This document shows positions 53,676-64,000 of a DNA stretch of 64,000 nucleotides, piece by piece (position 1 is the stretch's first letter; each line of letters opens with the position of its first letter). Under the pieces are notes generated by a model. It was given only the letters and a program-made list of their open reading frames with translations, was not told where the DNA came from and made no database searches. The DNA lies in the NCBI GenBank assembly GCA_037039685.1, contig JAWNGF010000008.1:1674001-1738000 (forward strand), read 5' to 3'. This DNA comes from Ceratobasidium sp. AG-K (lineage: Eukaryota > Basidiomycota > Agaricomycetes > Cantharellales > Ceratobasidiaceae). The translations under genes and the position numbers were made by a program.

Positions 53676-56600
53676 ATGACCCTAAAGGATCGTTTTGACC
53701 GAGCAAAAGAGAAAGTGAAGCACCATCTTGGCTTGGACAACTCGAGTTCAACCTCGCTACCCACACCTACCCCATCAAGGCTGAGTCCTACGCCCCGGGC
53801 GATCCACAGGACCAATACTCCATTACTACAAAACTCGGATACATCCACTCCTGCGCCCCTTCCACTTCCAAAGGATGCCTTGAAGCCCACTTTAGCCGGG
53901 CTTGTGCCGCCCTCGTTCTCAGTCACACCGACACTAACGGCAGATACTGTACCTGCCATGCAGCCCCCAGTATCTTCCGGTGCTCAACTAGAACCTAGTA
54001 ACACAGATGTGATTAGGTTGGCTAGTAACGTGGATGATATTCCAGATAGACTATGGCCAGGTCTCAAGGCTCTGCTCAAGGTGGTTGAGTCAAGCACAGG
54101 CTTGTTCCCTCCACTCCGGTCAGCGGTCAGCGGATTGAACGAATGCATTGATATATTCGAGGTGAGTGCTCATGTGGGATACGTTGCAGACCTAACACTT
54201 GGAAACAGAATGCCTCGAAAGGACGAACGGAATACGAGGAATTGCGGACGAGGCTCGACTCGTTGTTGGCTGATCTAAAGGATCATATTGGCAGCGCGAC
54301 TAACACAAAGATAACGAAGGGCATGAAGAACTTATGCCTGTAAGCTGGTTCAAAAGCTAAACAGGGGTGAAACTAACAAGGGTATGAAGGGGACTGACCG
54401 AGGAGCTGGCGCGCGTACGGGGCAAGAACACGAGAGGAACGGTTCGAAGGCACGCAGAAGCAATCGATGACTCTAGCGAGATAATAGCATGCTATCAGAG
54501 GATACAGACCCACCTGGAGCGCCTCACAGTAAGGAGCATATTTCTTTCGCCGTTACAAGTGGTTGACCGTACGCCAGCTCAACGCAAACCTGAGTACATG
54601 GGGAATTGTAAACAAGTTAGAGATGGTGCGCGTCGCAGGTTCTGATACTTATCTATATGAGAGCTTCTAATGCATTCTGTCAGGACGCACACCTAAAGGG
54701 ACTCTGCCCTACCTTATCGGCGGTATATAACTCAGCCGAGTCGGAGGATGTCCAACGCAGAGCGTGCACGTCGGGCACACGCGAGAATGAGCTAGTCCAA
54801 CTCCTGACTTGGGCGCGTGACAAGTCACCAAAGAAGCTTGGAGACATATATTGGATGAACGGAATGGCCGGAACCGGCAAGACTACGATTGCATACAGTC
54901 TATGTGCCGAGCTGGAAAGTTCGGCAGAGCTTGGCGCAAGCTTCTTCTGTTCAAGACTGATCCCAGAGTGCCGCGACGTCAAGTTGATCATACCATCAAT
55001 TGCATATCAACTTGCCTACTTTTCCAACCCCTTTCGATATGCTCTGTCGGGCATCCTGGAGGCAGACCCCAACGTGCATACAAGGGTGCTCAAAACTCAG
55101 TTTGAGAGCCTTTTGGTCAAGCCCCTGTTGGAAGTGAAACACACACTGCCGGCCGATTTTGTAGTCGTGATCGATGCCCTGGACGAATGCGAAAACAAGG
55201 ATAGCATTGGCCTGATATTGGATCTACTTCTCTCCCTCACAGCTGCCTCGCAGATTCCTGTACGATTTCTGATCTCAAGTAGGCCAGAGCCAGATATCCA
55301 CCGGCGAATAATGAAACGGATTGGCAGCAACCCCGACGTACGGCTGGTACTGCACGATCTCGCCAAGGAGAGGGTAAAGAAGGATATTGAGACATACCTG
55401 GAGGTGGAACTCAAAGACCTTGGCCTCACATCCTCTCAGCTTGCTTCCCTAGTGTCGCATTCTGGAGTGTTGTTTATATATGCATCAACAGTTGCTCGAT
55501 ACATTCAGCAAGGGTTCGGCCTGGGTCAACATGTCAAGCGGCTAAATATGGTTCTTGGAATAGACCCTTCCCCAGCCCTCGGGAAAGACCAACAGATCGA
55601 CCTGCTCTACGGCTCAATACTTCAAGCCGCTTTTGATGCCAAATATCTGGAGGATTCCGATCGAGATGCAATGAGAAGAATACTTGAAACAGTTGTATGC
55701 GCGCAGGAGCCGATGACAATCGCTGGCTTGACCGGTATCATTCAACTGCAAGACGTCAAGCTGGTAGAAGGATTACTCAGACTCCTGGCCTCGGTACTCA
55801 ACGTTGGCGAAAAGAACCAGCTCGTGACTACTCTACATGCGTCCTTCTCCGACTACATGCTTGTCCCTCAACGATCCGATTCATTTCACTGCAACCCTGA
55901 AACTACCCACATCCGATTAGCCCGGGCTTGTTTCCAAGTTATTCGATGCAACAAACCTCAATTTAACATATGCGCACTCGAGTCGTCGTATATGCGCGAC
56001 GAGGCCGTTTCAGACTTGGCGGAGCGCGTCAATCAAGCGGTATCCCCAGATCTATTCTACGCCTGCCTACATTGGATCGCACATCTAGAACATGCAGGAC
56101 ATCATACCAATCTTTGTCCGTCGCTGCACGAGATGTTGTCGACATGGCTCTTGCTATGGATGGAGGTTCTCAGCCTGAAGAAAAGCATACACCTTGGTTC
56201 GGGGATCCTTCGACGCGCGGAGAGTTGGTGTACAGTAAGTGACTATATGAGATCAGTATGCGAACCCTCCACTGACGGATTTACAGAAAGGCAGTTACTC
56301 AGAGAAGACGGTCGAGCTTGCGCATGACGCATGGCGCTTTGTTGCAATGTTCACTAGCCATGCTGTGTCGCAGAGCACACCACACATATACGTGTCAATG
56401 CTCGCATTTTGGCCAGATTCTGCGCCAGTAGCCAAGCTATATATGAGGAAGATGAAGGGGGCTATCCAGGTTCACGGACCAGCGTTGACAAGGCGTCAAC
56501 TCGCACTCGTAGCTACATGGCCGTTTCCCGAGTCTATTAGATCGGTTTGTTACTCTCAGGGCAGCACACTTATCGCATGTGCCATTGGTTCGTCAGTTCA

Positions 56601-58604
56601 CATACTAGACGGGACTACGGGTCGAATTCTTTTGGGTCCGCTCGAGCACAATCACGAGGTCAACTCGGTAGCATTCTCGCCCGACGGCAATCTCATAGCT
56701 TCTGGCTCTGATGACAAAATGGGGAAAGTGTGGAAGTCTAACGATGGTCAACCATCGATTGAACCCCTCGTGGGGCATACCGACATGGTGCTCTCTGTCG
56801 CCTTCTCCCCCGACGGCAAGCGAGTTATTTCTGGGTCGCGGGATGGTACTATCCGTGTATGGAGTATTGAGAGCGGCCAAACGGTCCTCGGCCCACTGCA
56901 AGGCCAGAACAACGAGGTATGGTCGGTTTGTGTTTCTCCCGACGGCACTCGCATCGCCTCGGGTAATGGCGATGGAACCATACACGTCTGGGACGCTGAG
57001 ACTGGCGAGATGTTGCTTGGCCCTCTCTCGGGGCACACCAACGTTGTCGAATCTATCTGCTTCTCACCAGACGATATGCGTTTAGTCTCTGGCTCTCGAG
57101 ACAATACCATACGCGTATGGAGCAAGTTGGCTGGTCAGATGAACGTTGATGCACTTGAAGGGCACACCGGTGCGGTGTATTCTGTTGCATTCTCGCCGGA
57201 TGGCAAGCAAATCGTCTCGGGGTCGGGCGACTTCACAGTACGACTATGGGACGTCGAAGGCAAACCACAGCTTGTTCGAGTATTCACAGGTCACACCAAC
57301 GTCGTCTTTTGTGTCAACTTCTCATCCGACGGCGCACGCATCCTCTCTAGCTCGGGCGACAGAACCATCCGAGTATGGGATGCTCGCAGTCAAGGTCCAG
57401 CGGACACCCCACTCCAAGGGCATACAGAGCCAGTCACATCGGTGGCGTTCTCGCACGACGCCACTCGCATTATCTCCGGCTCGAATGATGGGACGATATA
57501 CATCTGGGACGCACAGAGCGGGCAGATTGCCGTCGGTCCGATGAAAGGGCATACCGACTGGGTCAACTCTGTGTGTTTCTCACCTGACCAGTCACGGATC
57601 GCATCTGGCTCCAAGGACCAGACCGTACAGCTATGGGACGCATACAGCGGGCAAGCAGTGGGCAAGCCTTTGACTGGTCACTCTGGCAGGGTGCTCACAG
57701 TGTGCTTCTCACCTGACGGAGCTCTGGTTGCATCTTGCTCGGAAGACAAGAGCATACGGCTATGGAACGCACAAAGCGGAGAGCCGTTTGGTAGTCCGCT
57801 CAAGGCGCACACAAGCTGGGTCTATTCAGTTTGCTTCTCTCCCGATAGCCTTCGGATTGTCTCTGGCTCAGATGACGAGACCATTCTCATTTGGGATGTG
57901 AGCACGAGGGCACCCACACTCCCACCTCTGAAAGGGCACACCAACCTGATCTTCGCCGTTTGCGTCTCTCCTGACGGGGCACTCATTGCCTCTGGCTCAA
58001 GAGACAAAGCCGCTAGACTCTGGGATGCTCATAGTGGCCAAGATCTGTTTGGCCCACTTCTCGGACATACAGACGAAGTCTACTCGGTATGCTTCTCTCC
58101 TGACAGCTCTTATGTAGTCTCAGGGTCTTATGACAAGACCCTACGACTCTGGGACGCAAGGTCTGGGCAGGCAGTGGGAAGTCCGCTCATTGGACATACC
58201 AAGGAAGTTCGCTCAGTCGCTTTCTCGCCCAAAGGCGGACAAATTGTCTCAGGGTCTGCTGATCTGTCCATTCGTGTATGGGACATTGCCGATCTCGTCC
58301 AAGCCAAGGAAACGCAAGGTACTTCTCAATTGCGGTCTATACAGAATACAGCTAACCAGATGATCTCCTAGGCGACGGCGACAAGGGCACCAAGCCATCC
58401 TACGCCTGTCGGCCCTGGGATCTGCAAGACGACGGCTGGGTGGTCGACTCGGAGTCTCGCCTGCTCGCATGGGTCCCACCCGATCTGCATGCTAGCCTGA
58501 TGAACCCCCGCAATCCCCTACTCATCTCAACCAAAGATGCCGTCCGACTAGACCTCGAGTTGGCGAAACTGGGAGAGGCGTGGACCGAATGCTACAAGCC
58601 TTGA
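53676..58604 (+). CDS. NACHT-WD40 STAND (NLR-like) protein, copy 2
   Basis: Inverted paralogue of 2077-7019, with the same seven-exon layout and about 1,530 residues. Exon 1 from 53676 encodes a basic start (MTLKDRFDRAKEKVKHHLG), a Pro/Ser/Thr linker and the helical segment LWPGLKALLKVV. Small exons follow, then NACHT with GMAGTGKTTIAY and VVIDALDECEN. After an intron near 56232-56285 come 14 WD40 repeats. The intron at 58319-58371 precedes the ~78-residue C-terminal domain ending WTECYKP. Here the exon before NACHT uses a GT donor, unlike the GC donor of copy 1. The N-terminal head is strongly diverged from copy 1 while the WD40 part is nearly the same. Likely an intracellular recognition and signalling NTPase; the ligand is unknown. 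Confidence 0.88.
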
Positions 58605-59762
58605 ATCAGCTGCGTTGATGTGAGTAGATATCCCCAGATACGCACCTCCAGTGGCTCATGTCAATCCCACACTCGTCCCCTTGCATAGTCTAGCTGCAGT
58701 CACGAGCTAGATCTCGTAGTCTCCCGTGTAGCCAAGCGAAGCCCATCTTGAGGGACTGGGTACCGCGCATTTAGCTGGTCTGAGTTTGTTGTTGTTGCCG
58801 TCATGATTTGTACAGTTTGACTCGAATGAACGGAAGGCTTGTGGCAAATGACTCATGTTTCATTGTCTAGAGAGTGAACAGTACATCACACCCGCTCGCC
58901 GCTGGGTAAATCAAGCGGCGAGACGTGATCTACAGAACAATCGCACGTACTGCAATGCTTGTCCCTCGTTTCCGACATGATGCAAGGCTAGAACGCTGTG
59001 GAGTCGATACCTGCCTGGCGAGGTGGACCGCTCCTCGAGGGAGTCAGAGGTGTATCACGGCGTACTGGGGTGCCTCGGGACGGCTGCACGGCGGGCGTGC
59101 TGACCAGAGCGAGGTCAGCTAAGCGTTCCTCTGACACTGCCCAAATCATTCACACTCACCAAGAACCCTGCATCAGAGTTGCGACGTGGTGCCTTTCTGG
59201 CCAGCGTACTCAGTCTCCACTGCTTCCAGTCTCGACCCCGCGGATGACGCTGGCAAGCACATACGGGAATTAATGGCAGAGAGTCCCCACGCCGTATATC
59301 CACCCCAGTTCCGGCACCTTTGCTGTAGGTAGACCCAGCGACCTGGCGAGGTTCTCGCACCAAATGGGGCACCCCAACGCTTGAATGAATGAGGATCGAC
59401 CTCGAGAGAAAACAGCCGACCTGCTTGCATCGTCGGTTCGCTGGTCAGCCAGGATGTGAGTGCTTGACTCACAAAACCACCTTCATGTGGAGGGACCAAC
59501 AGGGATTATGGTGGTATGGTTGGGCTTCCCCAGGTACGGTGATCAGCACGAAGTGGGAAGCGATGTGGCTGCACCAACAGGCATACTCCCGCTCGGCTAT
59601 CGCGCTGTGTCGACCGTGTTCTGGATATCCCGGCGAGCGGCTTTGTGTCCTTATAGTATAGGTAGTTATAAGTTCAAAGACCGAGCTTCGTGGTTGATTT
59701 AGATATAGACTACCCCGGCGAGGCAAGTGCGAGTCGTGGTTCGCGAGGTGCATCTGGGAGCT
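58605..59762 (+). repeat. Duplicated 3' flank of NLR copy 2
   Basis: Collinear with 2076 down to about 920 read on minus. Conserved blocks include GTCTAGAGAGTGA.C.GTACATCACAC (about 58865-58890), GATGACGCTGGCAAGC (about 59242-59257) and the block around 59560-59640. Indels not in multiples of three and stops between blocks argue against a shared intact protein gene. Similarity stops near 59762. Confidence 0.6.
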
Positions 59763-60174
59763 GACCAGTTAAAGGAGGCGTCATCAACCGGCCACTACCT
59801 GACTTTGGCGCTTATCGGAAGCTGTTGGCAACGGGCCAAAATTCATGAAAAATGTGCGATTCCACCCCTTCTGGAGCGAATTTCGACATTCGGGAACTAA
59901 GGAAATGCGCGAAACTGCGCGAAAAATGTATATATGCACTTTAAAATGAGTATTTCGCTACATAAAAAAACTAGTTCTCAGATTACTGCCAGCTCGGAGG
60001 GGCTGCACGTGATGAAAAATGGCTTATTGACATCGCCACAATGGCTCGACCGTTTCCCGAGATGTCATTAGCTCAGCAACGGACTCCGGGGTCTGTTCAA
60101 ACGCATGATGCGGTTCTTCTAAGTCAAGAGTTTGTATTATTTATTATAGACAGAGTGAATCGCAATATTATGTC
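59763..60174. other. Non-coding, possible 3' arm of the DDE transposon
   Basis: About 410 bases between the NLR flank and the transposase stop codon. It may include the end of the transposon, but I could not find a terminal inverted repeat because the other end lies beyond the inserted elements. Confidence 0.35.
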
Positions 60175-60579
60175 TTATATCTGATGGAATTCTAGGTGCT
60201 CTGGTGTTTGACGGTGTGATCGGAATACTTTTGTGGCCCATTTGATAGCATCGGGGCCACTCTTCTTGTCAGCGTATGCATCAACGAACCGCTGGCTTCG
60301 TGCCGCGAACCTGATTCAACAAGTAAGTTCCAACTTAAACAATACATGACTCGGATAGCTTACCTTCGTATCGATATTAACGGTACTGAGTCAACTGAAT
60401 CGAGTACATACTGCTTCATCACCGACTCCTTGTTTGTCGGGGGCATACCTCGGTATTTCTTTTTTGCATAGCCCCAGCACTGTTCAATGGGGTTCAGTTC
60501 GCAGTGGTATTTCGGCAAGAAGACCACGCGATGTCCCAGTTTCCGTGCTGCCTCCTCGATTGTTGAGTCACGTGACTCA
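60175..60579 (-). pseudogene. DDE transposase C-terminal fragment
   Basis: On minus: STIEEAARKLGHRVVFLP, KYHCELNPIEQCWGYAKKKY (the HCELNPIE..WG block typical of fungal DDE-superfamily/Tc1-like endonucleases, with the final catalytic Glu), PLISIRR, an intron of about 60 nt, FAARSQRFVDAYADKKSG, and a stop at 60175. The upstream part is missing because a LINE tail is inserted at 60580, so the gene is broken. Confidence 0.75.
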
Positions 60580-62300
60580 TTTTTTTTTTTTTTTTTTTTG
60601 GATACTATTTATAAGGCGGCCTCCTACGAGGGAGACACCGCAACAAAGCCAAACACAAAGAACAACCCAGGTGAGGGAAAGCAGCACACAGGAGAAAGGG
60701 AAAAGAAAAAGGGGGGGACAAGTGGAACATAGCAAGGTAAGGTAATGAGCGCGTAAGTGACTAAATATCAACCCTCTCCAAAGCCAGAAACCCCAGAGCC
60801 ACTTTGAGACCTGCAGACTTTGAGAAGATATATGACATATTCAAGGACCAGCTGGTGCGCTTCAAGAGCCACCTCCCTCAGTTGTGTCTGGGACACTCCC
60901 GGAAAATGTGGGGGACAGTTTGAGAAGGGGCGCCACAAGGGCAAGCGGGTGATGGGATGGATCCAATGCATGCAAGGAATGAGGCGTGCCAGCCGTGACC
61001 AGTGATGGCCCGGATCAGCTGAGTATGAATGCCCCTTTGATGTCCCGGCTTGGCGTGGATGGGGTGCAGTTTGAGTCTTGGCGGAAAGGCTGGGCCTTGC
61101 ATCGCCAGTGACGTTGGATTAGACTTCTTGAACTGCCCCCAATTGGAATTCCAATCCCTTAGGAGCCGTTCACATGCATGGTGTTTGATATAGTCGCTGG
61201 ACCTGTTGAAGCGTAAGGTAGGGGTCGCCTTTGCCACCTTCTTGGCCAGCCTGTCCGCCCGTTCATTCCCAAAGACCCCTTCGTGAGAGGGGACCCATGA
61301 CAACTCAATATTCGCATCCGCGTGGAGCGGGAGAAAGTTGAGAAGGGCGCACCTGGACGAATCCAAGGCTGATGACGCGCCCTTGGGGTCCCTTGACAAG
61401 AGGGCCTGGAGGAGTGAGGTGTTGTCGCATAGGATGTGAATATGTCAGTCGTCGTTCTCGTGCATGACCTGTAAGGCGTGGAGAAGCCCTAAGGAAAGCG
61501 CCCAGGCTTCCCCGTCGTAACTAGTCACCCTACGTCCAAGACTGCCACTATCCGAAGAAACTTCTTGCCCATTCCTGAGCAAGACCCAGCTCCATCCGGT
61601 TTTACGGCCCGTGTCGTTCGCAAAATGAGAGCCATCTGTATACAATTCCAAAGTGTCACCAGCTTGATCACGTGCTAGGCAATGCTTCAGGACTGTGGTG
61701 TAGGCTTTCCTTTCCGAAGGCATGCCCGCAACCCCAGGAAGGTTGACTAGAACCCTATCTCCAAAACGGTTGAGGCCTTCCCACGGCATCGTTAGGTAAG
61801 GTACGCGTTGCTCAGCTTCAGGATGGGTGAAGCTGGCAATATGATTGATAGGTGACCGTGCCAACGGGTGTGAGACCAAGGGTGAAGAGGTCTTGAAGTC
61901 TTGAGGTAAACAACAAGTGACATGAGAGGACGGGGGTAGCAAGAGTACCTTGGCGGCATAGCCAGCCGCGGCTCTGCTGATGCAATGATGGATGGGTGGT
62001 AAAGCGGCAATGTGTTGAAGGGGTGCAGTGGGGGTAGTGCGGAAGGACCCCGTGACCCAGCGACAGGCTTCGTTCTGGACCATCTGCAGGATCTTGCAAA
62101 GTGACTTGGCGTTTTGGTTCCTGATCCACAACAGAGAACCATAAGTGAGAATAGGCATAATGCAGGCGTTAATGAGAGTGCGGGCATGACAAACTGATAA
62201 GCCTCTACCTGTATTACCCAGCATGCGCATCCCTCCCAGGATGGACTTCGCATGCGTGGACAGCTGGGTCACGTGTTTTTTGAAATCAAGACGGTTGTCG
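60580..62300 (-). mobile_element. 5'-truncated LINE with RT thumb and RNase H, degenerate
   Basis: Oriented minus: the A tail reads as a T run at 60580-60599. Coding pieces are 62300-61445 (RT thumb LDFKKHVTQLSTHAKSIL, then RNase H ELYTDGSHF and SYDGEAWALSLGL) and 61444-60878 (HILCDNTSLLQALL, SWVPSHEGVFGNERADRLA, then the finger CPCGAPSQTVPHIFREC). A TGA splits the two pieces and a further frame slip occurs near 60895. The endonuclease and RT core are absent. Sequence 62301-62414 is not recognised. A different family from the 39083 element. Confidence 0.75.
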
Positions 62301-62414
62301 TGACCCGTCCCTCCCTCTGTCTCTGTTTGCGGACTCGTGGCTTGCACTAGCGCCTTAAGCGCTCCTCTTCTCCTCTCCGCCCTCTCCCTTGTTTAGTAAG
62401 GTGTATGGATGATG

Positions 62415-62793
62415 TGTCACCATGAGTCATATGACTCATGCTGTTTTCTATTGGCTGGCCTGCGCAGCCCCTTTATGACTTGGACTTTGACTCAGGCATG
62501 TGACTCATGTATATACTATGACTCACTTGCTTTCTGAGTATATATACTGGCTTGCAAGCATGGTCATCCCCAGCTTGCTTCGCCTTGTCAACTCTCCCTG
62601 CAGTGTGTGATCAAAGGCACTTGGCTACTTAGCCCTTAGCGCAGCCACTTGGACTTAGGAGCTAGTGACTTGTACTGACAAGACTAGCGTTTGTCCACCT
62701 TAGTGATAGAGTCTTAGAAGACTTATCACATATTGTTCCACATCTCGAAGGCCATTAGTGGTCGTCAACCATAGGCATTAGCAGGTTGCGACA
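62415..62793 (+). repeat. 5' LTR of a second LTR retrotransposon
   Basis: About 379 bp, TGTCACCATG...GTTGCGACA. It contains TATATATACTGG near 62539-62550 (TATA box) and five TGACTCA/TGAGTCA heptamers at 62423, 62432, 62489, 62501 and 62519. The matching 3' LTR is outside the window, so the borders are inferred from the TG...CA ends and the coding sequence 59 bases downstream. Confidence 0.6.
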
Positions 62794-62851
62794 TTGCGAA
62801 GCAAGCTCTTAGTACGCTGAGCCACGAGAAAAAACAAGGTCACGTGACGAC

Positions 62852-64000
62852 ATGGACAATCGATCCTCAAGTGCAGCGTCTCGAAGGAGCGAGGCTCCAA
62901 TAGCAACAATAGTCAAAATCCGGTCAAACCCCTCAAGAGGAGCAAGGGAACGGGCAGGTGATTGGACAGCACCACTTAGAAGTGGTAGCCGCGCGTCAAG
63001 ACCCCCTTCCACCAGCGTCCCAGGAGGAATCGGCAACATTATCGAAACATCAGCAACTCAAGAGGAAACCAGGATCTCAAACGAGCAAGGGTCCACTTCA
63101 CCAACAGTTCGAATAGTCGAAAATCCAATCAATACGCCACCACCAGCAGCTCCAATCGTCACTCTCCATGGGGAAAGTGTGATTAGCCCTAGGGCTGTGC
63201 GTGTGATTAGGATACCAGGACCGCTTAGAAATGCAACCCCGGGTCCATCAAACACCGGAACAACAGGGACAAGACGTCCTTTAGCATTTCCCAACTTCGA
63301 AATGCAATTTCCACCTCCAATAGCTACCCCTGCATCCATGCCACCACTTGTGGAAGTTCCCAGGTCTCACAGCGCCCTGAGCGTGCCATCAACCTTCCAA
63401 TCACAAGGAAGTGTTGAGTCTATTTCACAAGATGAGGGACTGAGGCAAGAACGACTGATGGAAAATATGGAGGGAAATCCAATCCAAGCTCTGGAAAGGA
63501 TCTTCAACACCCTTCAAATCCAATATCAACAAGAGAACGCAGTCCAAGCCCTTAGAATTGAAGGGATGGAACGACGATGGGATCTACAAAACCAAGACAC
63601 GACAAACATGATGCAGCGAATTGAGCGCATTGCGTCTAGAACGGAAGACGGAGTCAACACTTTCTATGAAAGGCTTAGAAATGTGGATCGCGTTCAGCAC
63701 CGAATCCTTGAAGTCTTCGAACAGTCGGTCGAAAATTCCGAACAAATCAACAATAGGTTGAACAATCTTGATCTTCGGATGAACCAAACGTTGCAAGGAC
63801 AAACCCAGCGTATTACACGCATCGAAGAAACCTTAGGGAGAATGGCGGAAGGAATGAGAAACATGACCATCACCCTTGGAAGAATCAATGAGGAGGTTAC
63901 TGATGGATTTCAGGATCAAACCACTAGGATGCAAGAAGTTCGCCTACGAACTAGGGAAACATTTGACCTTCTCGAGCAAATTGGGGCTGACGCCCAAGCA
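62852..64000 (+). CDS. Coiled-coil Gag-region ORF of the second LTR element (partial)
   Basis: Open from ATG 62852 to the window end, more than 380 codons. The first ~190 residues are Pro/Ser/Thr/Arg-rich (MDNRSSSAASRRSEAP). After about 63440 it becomes a long Glu/Arg/Gln-rich coiled coil with repeated segments such as RIERIASRTEDGV and NNRLNNLDLRMNQTL. It is comparable in place and style to the coiled-coil ORF at 32584. Gag and pol should follow beyond the window. Confidence 0.6.
   Translation, partial: MDNRSSSAASRRSEAPIATIVKIRSNPSRGARERAGDWTAPLRSGSRASRPPSTSVPGGIGNIIETSATQEETRISNEQGSTSPTVRIVENPINTPPPAAPIVTLHGESVISPRAVRVIRIPGPLRNATPGPSNTGTTGTRRPLAFPNFEMQFPPPIATPASMPPLVEVPRSHSALSVPSTFQSQGSVESISQDEGLRQERLMENMEGNPIQALERIFNTLQIQYQQENAVQALRIEGMERRWDLQNQDTTNMMQRIERIASRTEDGVNTFYERLRNVDRVQHRILEVFEQSVENSEQINNRLNNLDLRMNQTLQGQTQRITRIEETLGRMAEGMRNMTITLGRINEEVTDGFQDQTTRMQEVRLRTRETFDLLEQIGADAQA

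Noticed and set aside
62301..62440. Target duplication of the truncated LINE, with the TGAGTCATATGACTCA region as partner of 60564-60579
   Set aside because: The two differ at the centre, and the right-hand copy fits better as part of the LTR, which carries further heptamers of the same kind.
1..64000. CRISPR arrays, rRNA, tRNA genes, telomeric repeats
   Set aside because: None seen on reading both strands; repeats present are explained by duplications and transposable elements. A tRNA scan was not possible.

Overview
The window is fungal nuclear DNA, most likely from an Agaricomycete (Basidiomycota). Rhizoctonia/Thanatephorus is my best guess from the style of the NACHT-WD40 genes, retroelements and KRE9-type proteins, but I could not search to confirm it. 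Genes are dense and cut by many 45-65 nt introns with GT-AG (occasionally GC-AG) borders, and chromovirus, LINE and DDE elements are present. No bacterial operons, rRNA, tRNA or CRISPR were seen.

Layout. Positions 1-8.7 kb hold a STAND/NLR-type gene (N-terminal helical domain, NACHT, 14 WD40 repeats) on the minus strand, flanked by ~0.68 kb direct repeats. Next come an intact multi-exon cytochrome P450 (9.0-11.4 kb), a chimeric gene joining a sugar-transporter first exon to the C-terminal half of a quinone oxidoreductase (11.7-12.6 kb), and a long low-complexity secreted protein (12.9-16.3 kb). A hAT-like MITE lies at 16.7 kb. From 17.5 to 30.3 kb there are mostly small host genes: three members (plus one decayed copy) of a ~145-residue intron-rich protein family, a Gfd2/RNase H-like protein, NIF3, a mitochondrial-type quinone oxidoreductase and two KRE9/KNH-type GPI-anchored proteins.

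A repeat-rich block follows (31.4-45.6 kb). Two tandem copies of an unrecognised sequence are each split by a retroelement: a young Ty3/gypsy chromovirus (31693-38620, 404-bp LTRs) in the first and a full-length non-LTR element (39083-45241) in the second. Two conserved genes come next, coatomer beta (46.1-49.8 kb) and a rhamnogalacturonan acetylesterase (50.0-51.2 kb, convergent).

The second NACHT-WD40 gene (53.7-58.6 kb, plus strand) is an inverted paralogue of the first. Its similarity continues through introns and more than 1 kb of 3' flank. The right end (60.2-64 kb) is a nest of elements: a DDE transposase remnant, a 5'-truncated LINE inserted in it, and the start of another LTR element whose LTR carries five TGASTCA motifs.

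The most notable items are the phase-compatible intronic gene fusion at 11.7-12.6 kb, the inverted NLR pair with homogenised WD40 domains and a shared decamer TATCTTAGCG near their starts, and the small intron-rich protein family between them. All gene models are by eye; splice sites were chosen to keep frame and to match paralogues within the window.
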